DNA from: Martinezella rhizogenes
Lineage (GTDB): Bacteria > Pseudomonadota > Alphaproteobacteria > Rhizobiales > Rhizobiaceae
DNA length: 64,000 bases
Direction of reading: 5' to 3'
NCBI RefSeq assembly: GCF_000799715.1
Contig: NZ_JUHG01000020.1
Location: 62,001 to 126,000, forward strand
Shown here: positions 25,893 to 34,295 of the stretch, in pieces
Position numbering within the stretch: the stretch's first letter is position 1
Layout: the number at the start of each line of letters is the position of its first letter
Made by a program: the position numbers and the translations under genes
Notes under the pieces: generated by a model
What the model was told of the DNA's origin: nothing
Databases searched by the model: none
Seen by the model: the letters and a program-made list of their open reading frames with translations, nothing else

Positions 25893-27059
25893 TCAGAACG
25901 TGGGACGCGGCAACGGGACAGGTATGCCCACGGCATTGCCGGAGGCGGCGATCTTGTCGCCCTTTGTAGTCTTGTCGCCCTTGGCCGTCAGATCGCCCTT
26001 GTCGCCCTTGCTGGCGGTCGCGGCGTCCTGTCCGCCGATCAGGCCGGCATAAACGAAGTTCGGCTCATGATCCATTTCGTGAAGATAGGGCGAGCTTACC
26101 TTCATGCGGCCGGCTTCGTCGCGCGTTTCGCTGCGGATCTTCGCGCCCTTGGCGCTGCAGATTTCGGCTGTGAGGTCAGCGACCTGATCCTGACCCGGCC
26201 CATAGGGCCTGAGGCTTGCCAGCGTATCCTTGCCGGAAAACTGGTTCTGGAAGCCCTTTTCCAGGAAATTGGCGGAATCATCGGCGCGCGCCGCCAGGCT
26301 GTCGGTGCCGAGCACGACGGAAATCAGCGTACGGCCGTTGCGGGTGGCAGAGGCGATCTGGTTGAAGCCGGCAGCGCAGATGAAGCCGGTCTTCATGCCG
26401 TCGGCACCGTCGTAGCGGCCAATGAGCATGTTGATGTTCGGCACCTGCTTGACGCCGTTGGTGAAGCCTTCGAGCGAGAAATAGCCGGCATATTGCGGAA
26501 ACTCGCGTCTGAGCGCGACGCTCAGAACGGCAAGGTCACGCGCGGTCGTATATTGGCCCTGGCCGGGCAGGCCATTGGGATTGATGAAGTGCGTGTCGAG
26601 CATCCCGAGACGGGCGGCTTCCGCATTCATCCGCGCCACGAAGCCCTGCTGCGAACCGCCGATCGTCTCGGAAACGGCCATGGCGAGGTCGTTGGCGGAC
26701 TTGATCAGCATCATCTTCAAGGCATTGTCGAGCGTCATCTTCTGGCCCGGCTTGAAGTACATCTTCGCCGGCGGCTGCGCGGAGGCAAGCTTGGACATGA
26801 CGACCGGCGTATCGAGCGAGACCTGTCCGGACTGGATGGCGCGGAAGGTGACGTAAGCCGTCATCAGCTTGGTCAGCGAGGCCGGATACCACTTGCTGAA
26901 GGCTTCCTGATGATCGAGCACGCGGCCGGTATTGGCGTCGACAAGGACGTGCGGATTGGCGCCAGCCACCCCGGCTGTCGACAGGAAAAGCATGGATGCG
27001 GCGGCGGCCATGGGAACAAGCCGCAAGGCGGCATACAAACGATTCTGCTTCGTCGGCAC
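25893..27059 (-). CDS. dacC: D-alanyl-D-alanine carboxypeptidase (PBP5/6 family)
   Basis: A 388-residue serine peptidase that trims the terminal D-Ala of peptidoglycan stem peptides. Signal peptide residues 1-34; catalytic motifs SLTK (Ser61, Lys64), SAN (121-123) and KTG (223-225) are in order. The C-terminal domain is followed by an unusual Lys-Gly-Asp repeat tail (about 349-368, KGDKGDLTAKGDKTTKGDK) and a Pro-rich end, in place of the usual amphipathic membrane anchor. First gene of a two-gene unit with the CobW-type GTPase. The symbol is a family-level name. Confidence 0.88.
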   Translation of the reverse strand: MPTKQNRLYAALRLVPMAAAASMLFLSTAGVAGANPHVLVDANTGRVLDHQEAFSKWYPASLTKLMTAYVTFRAIQSGQVSLDTPVVMSKLASAQPPAKMYFKPGQKMTLDNALKMMLIKSANDLAMAVSETIGGSQQGFVARMNAEAARLGMLDTHFINPNGLPGQGQYTTARDLAVLSVALRREFPQYAGYFSLEGFTNGVKQVPNINMLIGRYDGADGMKTGFICAAGFNQIASATRNGRTLISVVLGTDSLAARADDSANFLEKGFQNQFSGKDTLASLRPYGPGQDQVADLTAEICSAKGAKIRSETRDEAGRMKVSSPYLHEMDHEPNFVYAGLIGGQDAATASKGDKGDLTAKGDKTTKGDKIAASGNAVGIPVPLPRPTF

Positions 27060-27367
27060 GATCTATCCTTCAGAAGTCCGAAATTCTCTCGAAAGCTCCG
27101 CCTATTTAACCTATATGGCTAGGAGAAGGCAAAGGCGATCGACGAGTTTATTTACCCGGAGGGCCATGCATTCGCCTAGGGCGAAACGGGTGCTCCAGTT
27201 CCATGAATTCAGACCATCTTACTCTTTTTTGACAGAAAAGTGGATGGTCTTGGATCACAGCCTTTTGATCATGCGCAACGCTTTGAAATAGGCGATGCGA
27301 TGGTGAAACGTGTTTGCCAGACCGAATGCCGAACCCGAATCCGATATTGAGCAGCAGGAAAGTCAAT
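27060..27367. other. Divergent intergenic region of 308 bases
   Basis: Lies between the divergent carboxypeptidase and M20 amidohydrolase genes and must hold both promoters. The part next to dacC contains AT-rich CTATTTAACCTATATGGC that could supply a minus-strand -10 element. The frame on the minus strand at 27148-27438 overlaps the amidohydrolase and looks like chance. Nothing else was recognised. Confidence 0.5.
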
Positions 27368-28528
27368 ATGCCGATCTTGAACAGAGCCGCCGAACTCCAG
27401 GATGAAGTGACCGAATGGCGCCGCCATATCCACACCAACCCGGAACTCCTCTACGCGGTGGAAAAGACCGCCGCCTTCGTCGCCGAGAAGCTCAAGTCCT
27501 TCGGCGTCGATGAGGTCGTCACCGGCATCGGCCGCACCGGCGTCGTCGGCCTCATCCGTGGCCGGGGTCCGGGCCGCACCGTCGGCCTGCGCGCCGACAT
27601 GGATGCGCTGCCGCTCACCGAAATTTCCGGCAAGCCCTGGGCCTCGACCACGCCCGGCAAGATGCATGCCTGCGGCCATGACGGCCACACCGCCATGCTG
27701 CTGGGAGCCGCGAAATATCTCGCCGAGACCCGCAATTTCAGCGGCAATGTCGCCGTGATCTTCCAGCCCGCCGAAGAAGGCGGCGCCGGCGGCGACGCCA
27801 TGGTCAAGGACGGCATGATGGAGCGCTTCGAGATCGCCGAGGTCTACGGCATGCATAACCTGCCTGGGCTGCCGGTCGGCCAGTTCGCCATCCGCAAGGG
27901 CCCGATCATGGCGGCGACCGACGAATTCACCGTCACCATCAAGGGCCGCGGCGGCCATGCAGCCATGCCGCACAAGACCATCGACCCGATCGCCATCGGC
28001 GCCCAGATCGTCACCAACCTGCAGCTGATCGCCTCGCGCAGTGCCGATCCGCTGAAGTCCGTGGTCGTCACCGTCACCAAGTTCAATGCCGGCAACGCCT
28101 ATAACGTCATTCCCGACAATGCCGGCTTTGCAGGCACGGTCCGCACCCTCGATCCGGCGATCCGCGATCTCGCCGAGCGACGCTTCAAGCAGATCGTCGC
28201 CGGCATTGCCGCCAGCCACGACGCCGAGGCCGATATCCAGTTCCAGCGCAACTATCCGGTGACATTCAACCACGCCGACGAGACCGAGTACGCGCTTGCC
28301 GCTGCCCAGGATATCGCTGGCACGGCCAATGTCGTCCCTGATGTCGATCCGATGATGGGCGGCGAGGATTTCTCCTACATGCTGAACGCCCGCCCCGGCG
28401 CCTTCATCTTCGTCGGCAACGGCGACACGGCGGGCCTGCACAACGCCGCCTACGACTTCAACGACGAAGCCATCGCCCACGGCGTCTCCTACTGGGTCCG
28501 CCTCGCGGAACAGCGCTTGAACGCCTGA
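27368..28528 (+). CDS. M20 family amidohydrolase (hippurate hydrolase/aminoacylase type)
   Basis: A 386-residue metallopeptidase that removes acyl groups from amino acid amides. Metal and catalytic residues are recognisable: ADMDALPLTE, HACGHDGHTAML, FQPAEEGGAGG, the dimerisation-domain HAAMPHKTIDP, and MMGGEDFSYM. The open frame begins at 27314, but ATG 27368 has AGGA ten bases upstream and gives the standard N-terminus. The real substrate is not evident; the HipO/IAA-amino acid hydrolase group is the nearest family. It stands alone before tRNA-Arg. Confidence 0.92.
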   Translation: MPILNRAAELQDEVTEWRRHIHTNPELLYAVEKTAAFVAEKLKSFGVDEVVTGIGRTGVVGLIRGRGPGRTVGLRADMDALPLTEISGKPWASTTPGKMHACGHDGHTAMLLGAAKYLAETRNFSGNVAVIFQPAEEGGAGGDAMVKDGMMERFEIAEVYGMHNLPGLPVGQFAIRKGPIMAATDEFTVTIKGRGGHAAMPHKTIDPIAIGAQIVTNLQLIASRSADPLKSVVVTVTKFNAGNAYNVIPDNAGFAGTVRTLDPAIRDLAERRFKQIVAGIAASHDAEADIQFQRNYPVTFNHADETEYALAAAQDIAGTANVVPDVDPMMGGEDFSYMLNARPGAFIFVGNGDTAGLHNAAYDFNDEAIAHGVSYWVRLAEQRLNA

Positions 28529-28648
28529 GGCACTACCGCCATTTGCCATGCGCCTGACCGGGGCGCATGGCAGCACAAAAGCGAATTGTCCCTAGGACGT
28601 AAAAGGGCTTGGCTTCACGCCTTTGCTTTTGTATGGATCATCCCAAGT

Positions 28649-28725
28649 GGTCTCGTAGCTCAGCAGGATAGAGCACCAGATTCCTAATCTGGGGGTCACG
28701 CGTTCGAATCGCGTCGAGATCACCA
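28649..28725 (+). tRNA. tRNA-Arg, anticodon CCT
   Basis: A 77-base cloverleaf. Acceptor GGTCTCG (28649-28655) pairs with CGAGATC (28715-28721, one G-T pair), discriminator A and an encoded CCA end. The anticodon arm is CCAGA-TTCCTAA-TCTGG, anticodon CCT, reading AGG. The T-arm has GTTCGAATC and the D-arm TAGCTCAGCAGGATAGAGCA. This tRNA is a common integration site, but no integrase gene follows it here. Confidence 0.97.
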
Positions 28726-28792
28726 CTATTTTCTTCCTGAAACGACCAGAGCAGTCTTTGCGCCCATGCCGCCATCAGGCTATCCTTCATCC

Positions 28793-29305
28793 ATGACACG
28801 GGTGATGGTGATCGGCAATGCGGGCGGCGGGAAGTCGACGATGTGCAGGGCGTTGAGCGCTGTGCAAACACTCCCCTATTACGCAATCGACAAGATCCAA
28901 TGGAAACCGAATTGGGTTCAGGCGTCTCAGTCTGAATTTACCGCCTCCCACGAAGCCTAGCTTTCGCAAGAGCGGTGGCTGATCGACGGCTACGGGTCGT
29001 GGGAGTCCGTTCAACGTCGCATGGATATCGCTGATACGATCGTGTTCGTGGATCATCCGATCTGGGTTCACTACTGGTGGGCCAGCAAGCGCCAGATGAA
29101 GTCGCTTTTCCTTGGCCGTCCGGACGGACCGGAGGGATGCCCAATGTTTCCGGTGACCATTCGTCTCTTTAAAATGATGTGGCGGCTGCATCGGGACATG
29201 CGGCCGAAGCTGCTTGACGCCATCGAAGCGCATCGCGGGCACGCCCGGATCATCCATATTCGATCGCCAAGACAGCTTGCCGCCTTCGCCGCCAATCCAA
29301 GCTAG
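28793..29305 (+). pseudogene. P-loop kinase-like gene interrupted by one amber codon
   Basis: The frame begins at ATG 28793 with Walker A IGNAGGGKST, typical of the adenylate kinase/'topology modulation' P-loop family. It stops at TAG 28958-28960 after 55 codons, but the same frame continues without further interruption to 29305: RWLIDGYGSW, then DTIVFVDHPIWVHYWWASKRQ and RSPRQLAAFAANPS are typical of the same family. The full length would be 170 residues. A single C-to-T change (CAG to TAG) is the simplest explanation. It is therefore a recent pseudogene, a sequencing error, or a readthrough gene. Confidence 0.82.
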
Positions 29306-29328
29306 GCGACCATCGAGCTTCGAAAGAC

Positions 29329-29574
29329 CTAGGCCAGAGCCTCTTCAGCGGCGAACACCATCTCCAGCTCCATCTGCACCGCGCGCATGAACAGGCCGGC
29401 CTGATGACCGATCTCGTCCTCGGCGACGCCCTGTCCCCTGAGCCCGGCTGCAAATCCAGCCATTTCCGACCGCCAAAAGCGATTTGCCGCCTCTCCATGC
29501 AATTGCTGCAGGGCTTCGGCACAGCGTCTTACGTCTGCGGTGCGTCTGTCGGCCGGGAACTGTAGAAGCGTCAT
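29329..29574 (-). CDS. DUF6074-type small protein
   Basis: An 81-residue protein starting MTLLQFPADRR and rich in Ala/Arg/Glu helices (RCAEALQQLHGEAANRFWR, then MAGFAAGLRGQGVAEDE). It fits DUF6074, small Rhizobiales proteins without known function. ATG 29574 has GGAG eight bases upstream; the ORF to 29658 adds 28 residues without support. It ends 24 bases from the end of the interrupted kinase gene on the opposite strand. Confidence 0.75.
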   Translation of the reverse strand: MTLLQFPADRRTADVRRCAEALQQLHGEAANRFWRSEMAGFAAGLRGQGVAEDEIGHQAGLFMRAVQMELEMVFAAEEALA

Positions 29575-29719
29575 ACCATCTCCGTCATTGCGGTTCGAAT
29601 CACATAGCAATGCCGGTACCATCGCCGCCAGTTCTTCATAAAACGTGAACCATCTCACGAGATTCTATTCAACAGCCGGTGGGAGCGATCGGCATTATCG
29701 TTTCGAACAAGGAGGAGAG

Positions 29720-30313
29720 ATGGCAGAGCACCAAGAGTCGTCAGGCTCCCTTGTCCTGATCGAGCCAAGCCTGCTGAACTTGTCCGGCTTCGAGGACGCC
29801 TTGGCAAAGGGATGGTCACCCGACCCCAGGCGCCAGCAGGACAAGGCCTATGTCGAAGCCGAACTCGATATGCTCAGAAACGATAGGGCGGGTTTCCTGG
29901 CCCGCTTCACATCCGGCGATGTCGTTGCGACATCAGTATCCAGCCGAGAGCCTCAACGCATCATTCTCCGGCCATTCTGGATCTGGGATGGAGAATTTTG
30001 CGGCTACATCACACTTCGTCATCTACCGGGAACAAGCCAATTGCCGCTTCATCTGCCGGGCCATGTGGGTTACTCGATCGTCCCGTGGAAGCAGGGCAGA
30101 GGCTACGCCACGCAAGCGCTTCGCCTCTTGCTGCCCATTGCAGCCCAGGCCGGCTTTAAAAGAATAAGCATCATCTGCAACGAAGATAACCTTGCCTCGA
30201 GGCGGGTCATCGAGAAATTAGGCGGCGTGCTCCACCGCACCGGTTCCGATCCGTCGGATGACCCGGATACGACCAAGCTGTTCTTTTGGCTGGCAACGAC
30301 GAGCAGCGTATGA
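29720..30313 (+). CDS. GNAT family N-acetyltransferase
   Basis: A 197-residue acetyltransferase using acetyl-CoA; substrate unknown. The GNAT fold is visible as FCGYITLRHLPG (strands 2-3), GHVGYSIVPWKQGRGYATQALRLLL (motif A, cited as QGRGYAT) and ISIICNEDNLASRRVIEKLGG (motif B), where a residue pattern typical of the RimJ/RimL-like branch occurs. ATG 29720 follows an excellent GGAGGAGAG site. Divergent from the DUF6074 gene. Ends 36 bases before the BON gene stop. Confidence 0.88.
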   Translation: MAEHQESSGSLVLIEPSLLNLSGFEDALAKGWSPDPRRQQDKAYVEAELDMLRNDRAGFLARFTSGDVVATSVSSREPQRIILRPFWIWDGEFCGYITLRHLPGTSQLPLHLPGHVGYSIVPWKQGRGYATQALRLLLPIAAQAGFKRISIICNEDNLASRRVIEKLGGVLHRTGSDPSDDPDTTKLFFWLATTSSV

Positions 30314-30349
30314 ACCTATTTTTCGTGCGCGCCGTTCCCCCCGCGCTCT

Positions 30350-30616
30350 TCACCCCACCACGATCCTGTTCCTCACCAGCCTCACTCCCCGCATCGCCTC
30401 CGCCACCGCACTGGCCCGCTTCACCTCGTCCAGTGTCGCCACCGTTCCGGCAAGACGGATTTCCTGGCCAACGGCGGTGACCGTGACGTCGGAGGCGTCA
30501 AGACCGCCTGCAACGGCGAGTGCATTGGCGACCTCGCATTCCAGCGCCGAACGCATCGCGTATTCGCTTTCCATCACCGGTGCGATGCCATGAAATGTAG
30601 CCGCCTTGAAAACCAT
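30350..30616 (-). CDS. BON domain-containing protein
   Basis: An 88-residue protein consisting almost entirely of one BON domain: ALECEVANALAVAGGLDASDVTV, then IRLAGTVATLDEVKRASAVAEAM and VRLVRNRIVVG. BON domains bind membranes or ligands, commonly in periplasmic proteins, but no signal peptide is visible here. ATG 30616 is chosen; upstream ATGs at 30697 and 30847 overlap the divergent region of dxr and have weaker ribosome sites. Function unknown. Confidence 0.72.
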   Translation of the reverse strand: MVFKAATFHGIAPVMESEYAMRSALECEVANALAVAGGLDASDVTVTAVGQEIRLAGTVATLDEVKRASAVAEAMRGVRLVRNRIVVG

Positions 30617-30822
30617 TCCTTGCCTGTCTCCCGCCGTTTCGCCGACATGAAACGTGGCATTCGGCAAATGGTTCACCAGATGCCTGTAAATTATCATTAG
30701 AATCAGTAATCTCCGGAGTAGTGGACTGGAGCAGACGTTCGCCGCGATGGCTGCGGACTTGCCGCTCTCCGCGATCCCCTGTAGAGCCATGGGCGACGAC
30801 AGCAAGATGCGGATACTTGGAA

Positions 30823-32016
30823 ATGACAACCGGGAGCAAGGCGCCACACCGCCTGACGATATTGGGTTCGACCGGCTCGATCGGCCAGAACACGCTCGAT
30901 GTCATTGCCCAATTGGGCGGACGAGACGCCTTCGAGATCACCGCGATCACCGGACACGACAATATCGATCTGCTGGCAAGCCAAGCGAAAGCCTGCGGCG
31001 CAGCACTTGCCGTCACCGCCAATGAAGACCACTACCAGGCGCTGAAGCAAGCCCTTGCCGGTACCGGCATCGCAGTCGCCGCCGGCCGGAACGCGTTGAT
31101 CGAGGCCGCCTCCATTCCCTCGGACTGGGTGATGGCGGCGATCGTCGGCACGGCAGGCCTTGCGCCGACGCTCGAAGCCGCGCGCCGGGGCGCCGATATC
31201 GCGCTTGCCAACAAGGAATGCCTGGTCTCCGCCGGCGATCTCTTTGTGCGTGCTGTTTCGGAAGGTGGCGGACGGCTGATCCCGGTCGACAGCGAACACA
31301 GCGCGATTTTTCAGACGCTGGAGGACGACCAGCAGCACGCGGTCGAGCGCATCATCCTCACGGCCTCCGGTGGCCCCTTCCGCACATGGTCGCGCGAGCA
31401 GATGGCCAATGTCACGGCCGCGACGGCGCGCGCGCATCCGAACTGGTCCATGGGCCTGAAGATCTCCATCGGCAGCGCCTCGATGTTCAACAAGGCGCTT
31501 GAGATGATTGAGGCCAAGCACCTCTTCAACGTCCGCCCGGACCAGATCGAGGTCGTGGTCCATCCGCAATCCGTCATCCACTCTATGGTCGGCTATACCG
31601 ACGGTTCGGTGCTGGCGCAGCTCGGCTGTCCGGACATGCGCACGGCCATCGGCTATGCACTGACCTATCCGACGCGGCCGAAGCTCAATGTCGACCGTCT
31701 GGACTTTACCAAGCTGGCGCGGCTGGATTTCGAGGCGCCCGACGAGGTTCGCTTTCCCGCATTGCGGTTGGCGCGCACCGCGCTGGAACGCGGCGGCCTG
31801 CAGGGCGCGATCATGAACGCCGCCGAGGAAATCGCTTTCCAGGCCTTCGTGGATGGCCGTATCGGCTTCCTGGAAATGGCCGACATTGCCGAAGCCGTCA
31901 TGGACCAGATGATGGCCACCGGAGCCGCCGAGACGATGGATGCGGTCTTTGCCGCCGATGAGGAGGCGCGACGGCGCGCAGGCGTCCTTGTGGCGCAAAG
32001 GGAAAAGGCTGCGTAG
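30823..32016 (+). CDS. dxr: 1-deoxy-D-xylulose 5-phosphate reductoisomerase
   Basis: Converts DXP to MEP, the committed step of the non-mevalonate isoprenoid route. The 397 residues are full length. NADPH motif GSTGSIG (15-21), substrate and metal region VPVDSEHSAIFQ, TASGGPFR and HPNWSMGLKISIGSASMFNKALE (cited as NWSMGLKISIG) are present. ATG 30823 is fixed by the family N-terminus; the earlier start at 30721 is not credible. Standalone in this window, divergent from the BON gene. Confidence 0.96.
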   Translation: MTTGSKAPHRLTILGSTGSIGQNTLDVIAQLGGRDAFEITAITGHDNIDLLASQAKACGAALAVTANEDHYQALKQALAGTGIAVAAGRNALIEAASIPSDWVMAAIVGTAGLAPTLEAARRGADIALANKECLVSAGDLFVRAVSEGGGRLIPVDSEHSAIFQTLEDDQQHAVERIILTASGGPFRTWSREQMANVTAATARAHPNWSMGLKISIGSASMFNKALEMIEAKHLFNVRPDQIEVVVHPQSVIHSMVGYTDGSVLAQLGCPDMRTAIGYALTYPTRPKLNVDRLDFTKLARLDFEAPDEVRFPALRLARTALERGGLQGAIMNAAEEIAFQAFVDGRIGFLEMADIAEAVMDQMMATGAAETMDAVFAADEEARRRAGVLVAQREKAA

Positions 32017-32051
32017 ACAGCGGCCGTTTCCCATTAAATGTAAGCGATGGC

Positions 32052-33263
32052 TTACGCCACAGCCCTTGCCAGCGCGCAGCGTGACCAGAGTGCGTGCAGC
32101 GCTCCAACCAGGTGCTCGATATCGGCGTCGGAATGCAGCGGCGTCGGCGTGATGCGCAGGCGCTCGGTCTTCTTCGGCACGGTCGGATAATTGATCGGCT
32201 GAACATAGACACCGTTGTCGAGCAAGAGGTCGGAGATCCACTTGCACTTGGCGGCGTCACCGACCAGAACCGGCACGACATGGCTCGGGTTCGGCATATG
32301 CGGGATACCGGCGGCGTCGAGCTGGGCGCGCAGCCGGCGGACACGGTCCTGATGACGGGCGCGTTCGAACTGGCTGACCTTCAGATGCTGGATTGAGGCG
32401 ACGGCGCCAGCGGCAAGCGATGGCGGCAGCGATGTCGTGAAGATGAAGCCGGAGGAGAAGGAGCGGATGTAGTCGCACAATGCCGTCGACGCGGCGATGT
32501 AGCCGCCCATGACGCCGAACGCCTTGCCGAGTGTGCCTTCAATGACCGTCAGCCGATCCATCAAGCCTTCGCGCTCGGCAATGCCGCCGCCACGCGGGCC
32601 ATACATGCCGACGGCATGCACTTCATCGAGATAGGTCATGGCGCCATACTTGTCGGCGAGATCGCAGATTTCCTTGATCGGAGCGATGTCGCCATCCATC
32701 GAATAGACGCTCTCGAAAGCGATCAGCTTCGGCGCCTTCGGATCGGCGGCCTTGAGCTTGGCTTCGAGATCATGCAGGTCGTTATGCTTCCAGATGACCT
32801 TGTCGCATTTCGCGTGACGGATGCCCTCGATCATCGACGCATGGTTCAGCGCGTCGGAGAAGACGATCAGGCCGGGAATGCGCGCGCCGAGCGTGCCGAG
32901 CGTCGCCCAGTTGGAAATATAGCCGGAGGTGAAGATCAGCGCGGCTTCCTTGCCGTGCAGATCGGCGAGCTCCTGCTCGAGCATGACATGGTAGTGGTTG
33001 GTGCCAGAAATATTCCGGGTGCCTCCCGCACCCGCGCCACAGTGATCGATCGCCTCTTTCATCGCTTCGATCACTTTCGGATGCTGGCCCATACCGAGAT
33101 AGTCGTTGGAGCACCAGACGGTCACGTCCTGCGGGCCGTTGGGCGTATGCCGCGTCGCGCGCGGAAAGCTGCCGCGATGACGCTCCAGATCGGCGAACAC
33201 ACGGTAGCGGCCTTCCTTGTGCAGCCCGTCCAGCTCGCCCTTAAAAAATGCTTCGAAATCCAT
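32052..33263 (-). CDS. hemA: 5-aminolevulinate synthase
   Basis: PLP enzyme condensing glycine and succinyl-CoA to 5-aminolevulinate, the C4 (Shemin) route typical of alphaproteobacteria. The 403 residues start MDFEAFF and include CSNDYLGMG, HCGAGAGGTRNISGT, DEVHAVGMYG, the PLP lysine Lys247 in EGTLGKAFG and the SGFIFTT strand. ATG 33263 has GGAG six bases upstream; ATG 33266 is adjacent. The stop lies in a GTAAGC-gatg-GCTTAC hairpin (32040-32055). The start is preceded by an AT-rich region (33355-33420) that probably holds its promoter. Confidence 0.97.
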   Translation of the reverse strand: MDFEAFFKGELDGLHKEGRYRVFADLERHRGSFPRATRHTPNGPQDVTVWCSNDYLGMGQHPKVIEAMKEAIDHCGAGAGGTRNISGTNHYHVMLEQELADLHGKEAALIFTSGYISNWATLGTLGARIPGLIVFSDALNHASMIEGIRHAKCDKVIWKHNDLHDLEAKLKAADPKAPKLIAFESVYSMDGDIAPIKEICDLADKYGAMTYLDEVHAVGMYGPRGGGIAEREGLMDRLTVIEGTLGKAFGVMGGYIAASTALCDYIRSFSSGFIFTTSLPPSLAAGAVASIQHLKVSQFERARHQDRVRRLRAQLDAAGIPHMPNPSHVVPVLVGDAAKCKWISDLLLDNGVYVQPINYPTVPKKTERLRITPTPLHSDADIEHLVGALHALWSRCALARAVA

Positions 33264-33482
33264 CATCTGCTCCAGAACCATGCAACCGTTTTTCCTGAAT
33301 GCCGGTCCGCACGTCAACCCCTGCGCACTGCTTTCACGCCCCACTGCGGCAAATCGCCCATAATTTTGAACAATTCTAGACAAGAATAGATAATCACGAC
33401 GAATTGACAATTAAACTCACGCCGCCAACGGGAATAACCGGAGCGATGACCAAGCCGCCGCTCCGGCATTTTTCACGGCAAT

Positions 33483-34277
33483 TTACGCCGCCGCCACCGC
33501 GCGCTTGGCCATGACCTTGACCAGATTGGCACGGTATTCGGCCGTGGCATGCAGGTCGGACATCAGCGCCGACGAATCGACGGTTGCATTGGCGACCGCG
33601 TCCGGCGACCAGTTCGCCGCGAGCGCCTGCTCCATGCCGCCATGGCGGAACACGCCGTCCGCACCCGCGCCAGTAACCGCGACCCGAGCACCGCCCGCAC
33701 CCTTGGCGACGAAGACACCGGTCATGGCGTAGCGCGAGGCCGGATTGGGGAATTTGGCGTAGCCCGCCCTCTCCGGTGCCTCGAAGGTGATGGCGGTGAT
33801 CAGCTCGCCGTCTTCCAATGCCGTCTCGAACAGGCCGGTGAAGAAATCATCGGCGGTAATCTGCCGCTTGTCGGTGACGATGGTGGCGTTGAGCGCCAGC
33901 ATGGCCGAGGGATAATCCGCCGCCGGATCGTTGTTGGCGACCGAACCGCCGATCGTCCCCATATGGCGAACATGCGGATCGCCGATCATGCCGGCAAGAT
34001 CCGGGAGCGCCGGACAGACCGCACGGATCGCCGCCGACGAGGCGACCTCCGCATGCGTGGTCGCCGCTCCGATCGTGACCCTGCGGCCATCGACGCGGAT
34101 GCCCTTCAGCGATGGAATATGCCGGAGATCGACAAGATCGGTCGGCGAGGCCAGCCGCTGCTTCATGGTGGCGATCAGCGTCATGCCGCCGGAGACGTAT
34201 TTGCCCTCATCGGCGCCCGACAGAAACTTGACGGCTTCGTCGACCGAGGAGGCGCGGTGATAGTTGGTTGCATACAT
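33483..34277 (-). CDS. coxM: Molybdenum hydroxylase FAD subunit (CoxM-like)
   Basis: The 264-residue FAD-binding subunit of a xanthine dehydrogenase-family enzyme. The FAD motifs GGMTLIATMK (about 31-40) and TIGGSVANNDPAAD (about 109-122) are clear, followed by the CO_deh_flav_C domain. It transfers electrons from the Fe-S subunit to its acceptor. It is third in a small-large-medium gene order, 18 bases after the large subunit gene. The cox name reflects family only, not a demonstrated CO oxidation. Confidence 0.85.
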   Translation of the reverse strand: MYATNYHRASSVDEAVKFLSGADEGKYVSGGMTLIATMKQRLASPTDLVDLRHIPSLKGIRVDGRRVTIGAATTHAEVASSAAIRAVCPALPDLAGMIGDPHVRHMGTIGGSVANNDPAADYPSAMLALNATIVTDKRQITADDFFTGLFETALEDGELITAITFEAPERAGYAKFPNPASRYAMTGVFVAKGAGGARVAVTGAGADGVFRHGGMEQALAANWSPDAVANATVDSSALMSDLHATAEYRANLVKVMAKRAVAAA

Positions 34278-34295
34278 GGCTTTCTCCTCCTCTTC

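Noticed and set aside
25443..27122. A 559-codon plus-strand frame opposite the CobW and dacC genes
   Set aside because: Crosses two well-supported genes and includes their intergenic region; Arg/His-rich antisense composition.
27148..27438. 96-codon minus-strand frame in the dacC/amidohydrolase gap
   Set aside because: Overlaps the amidohydrolase start; no coding features.
28649..28792. tRNA-Arg as attachment site of an integrated element
   Set aside because: No integrase, no second copy of the tRNA 3' end seen downstream; flanks look core.
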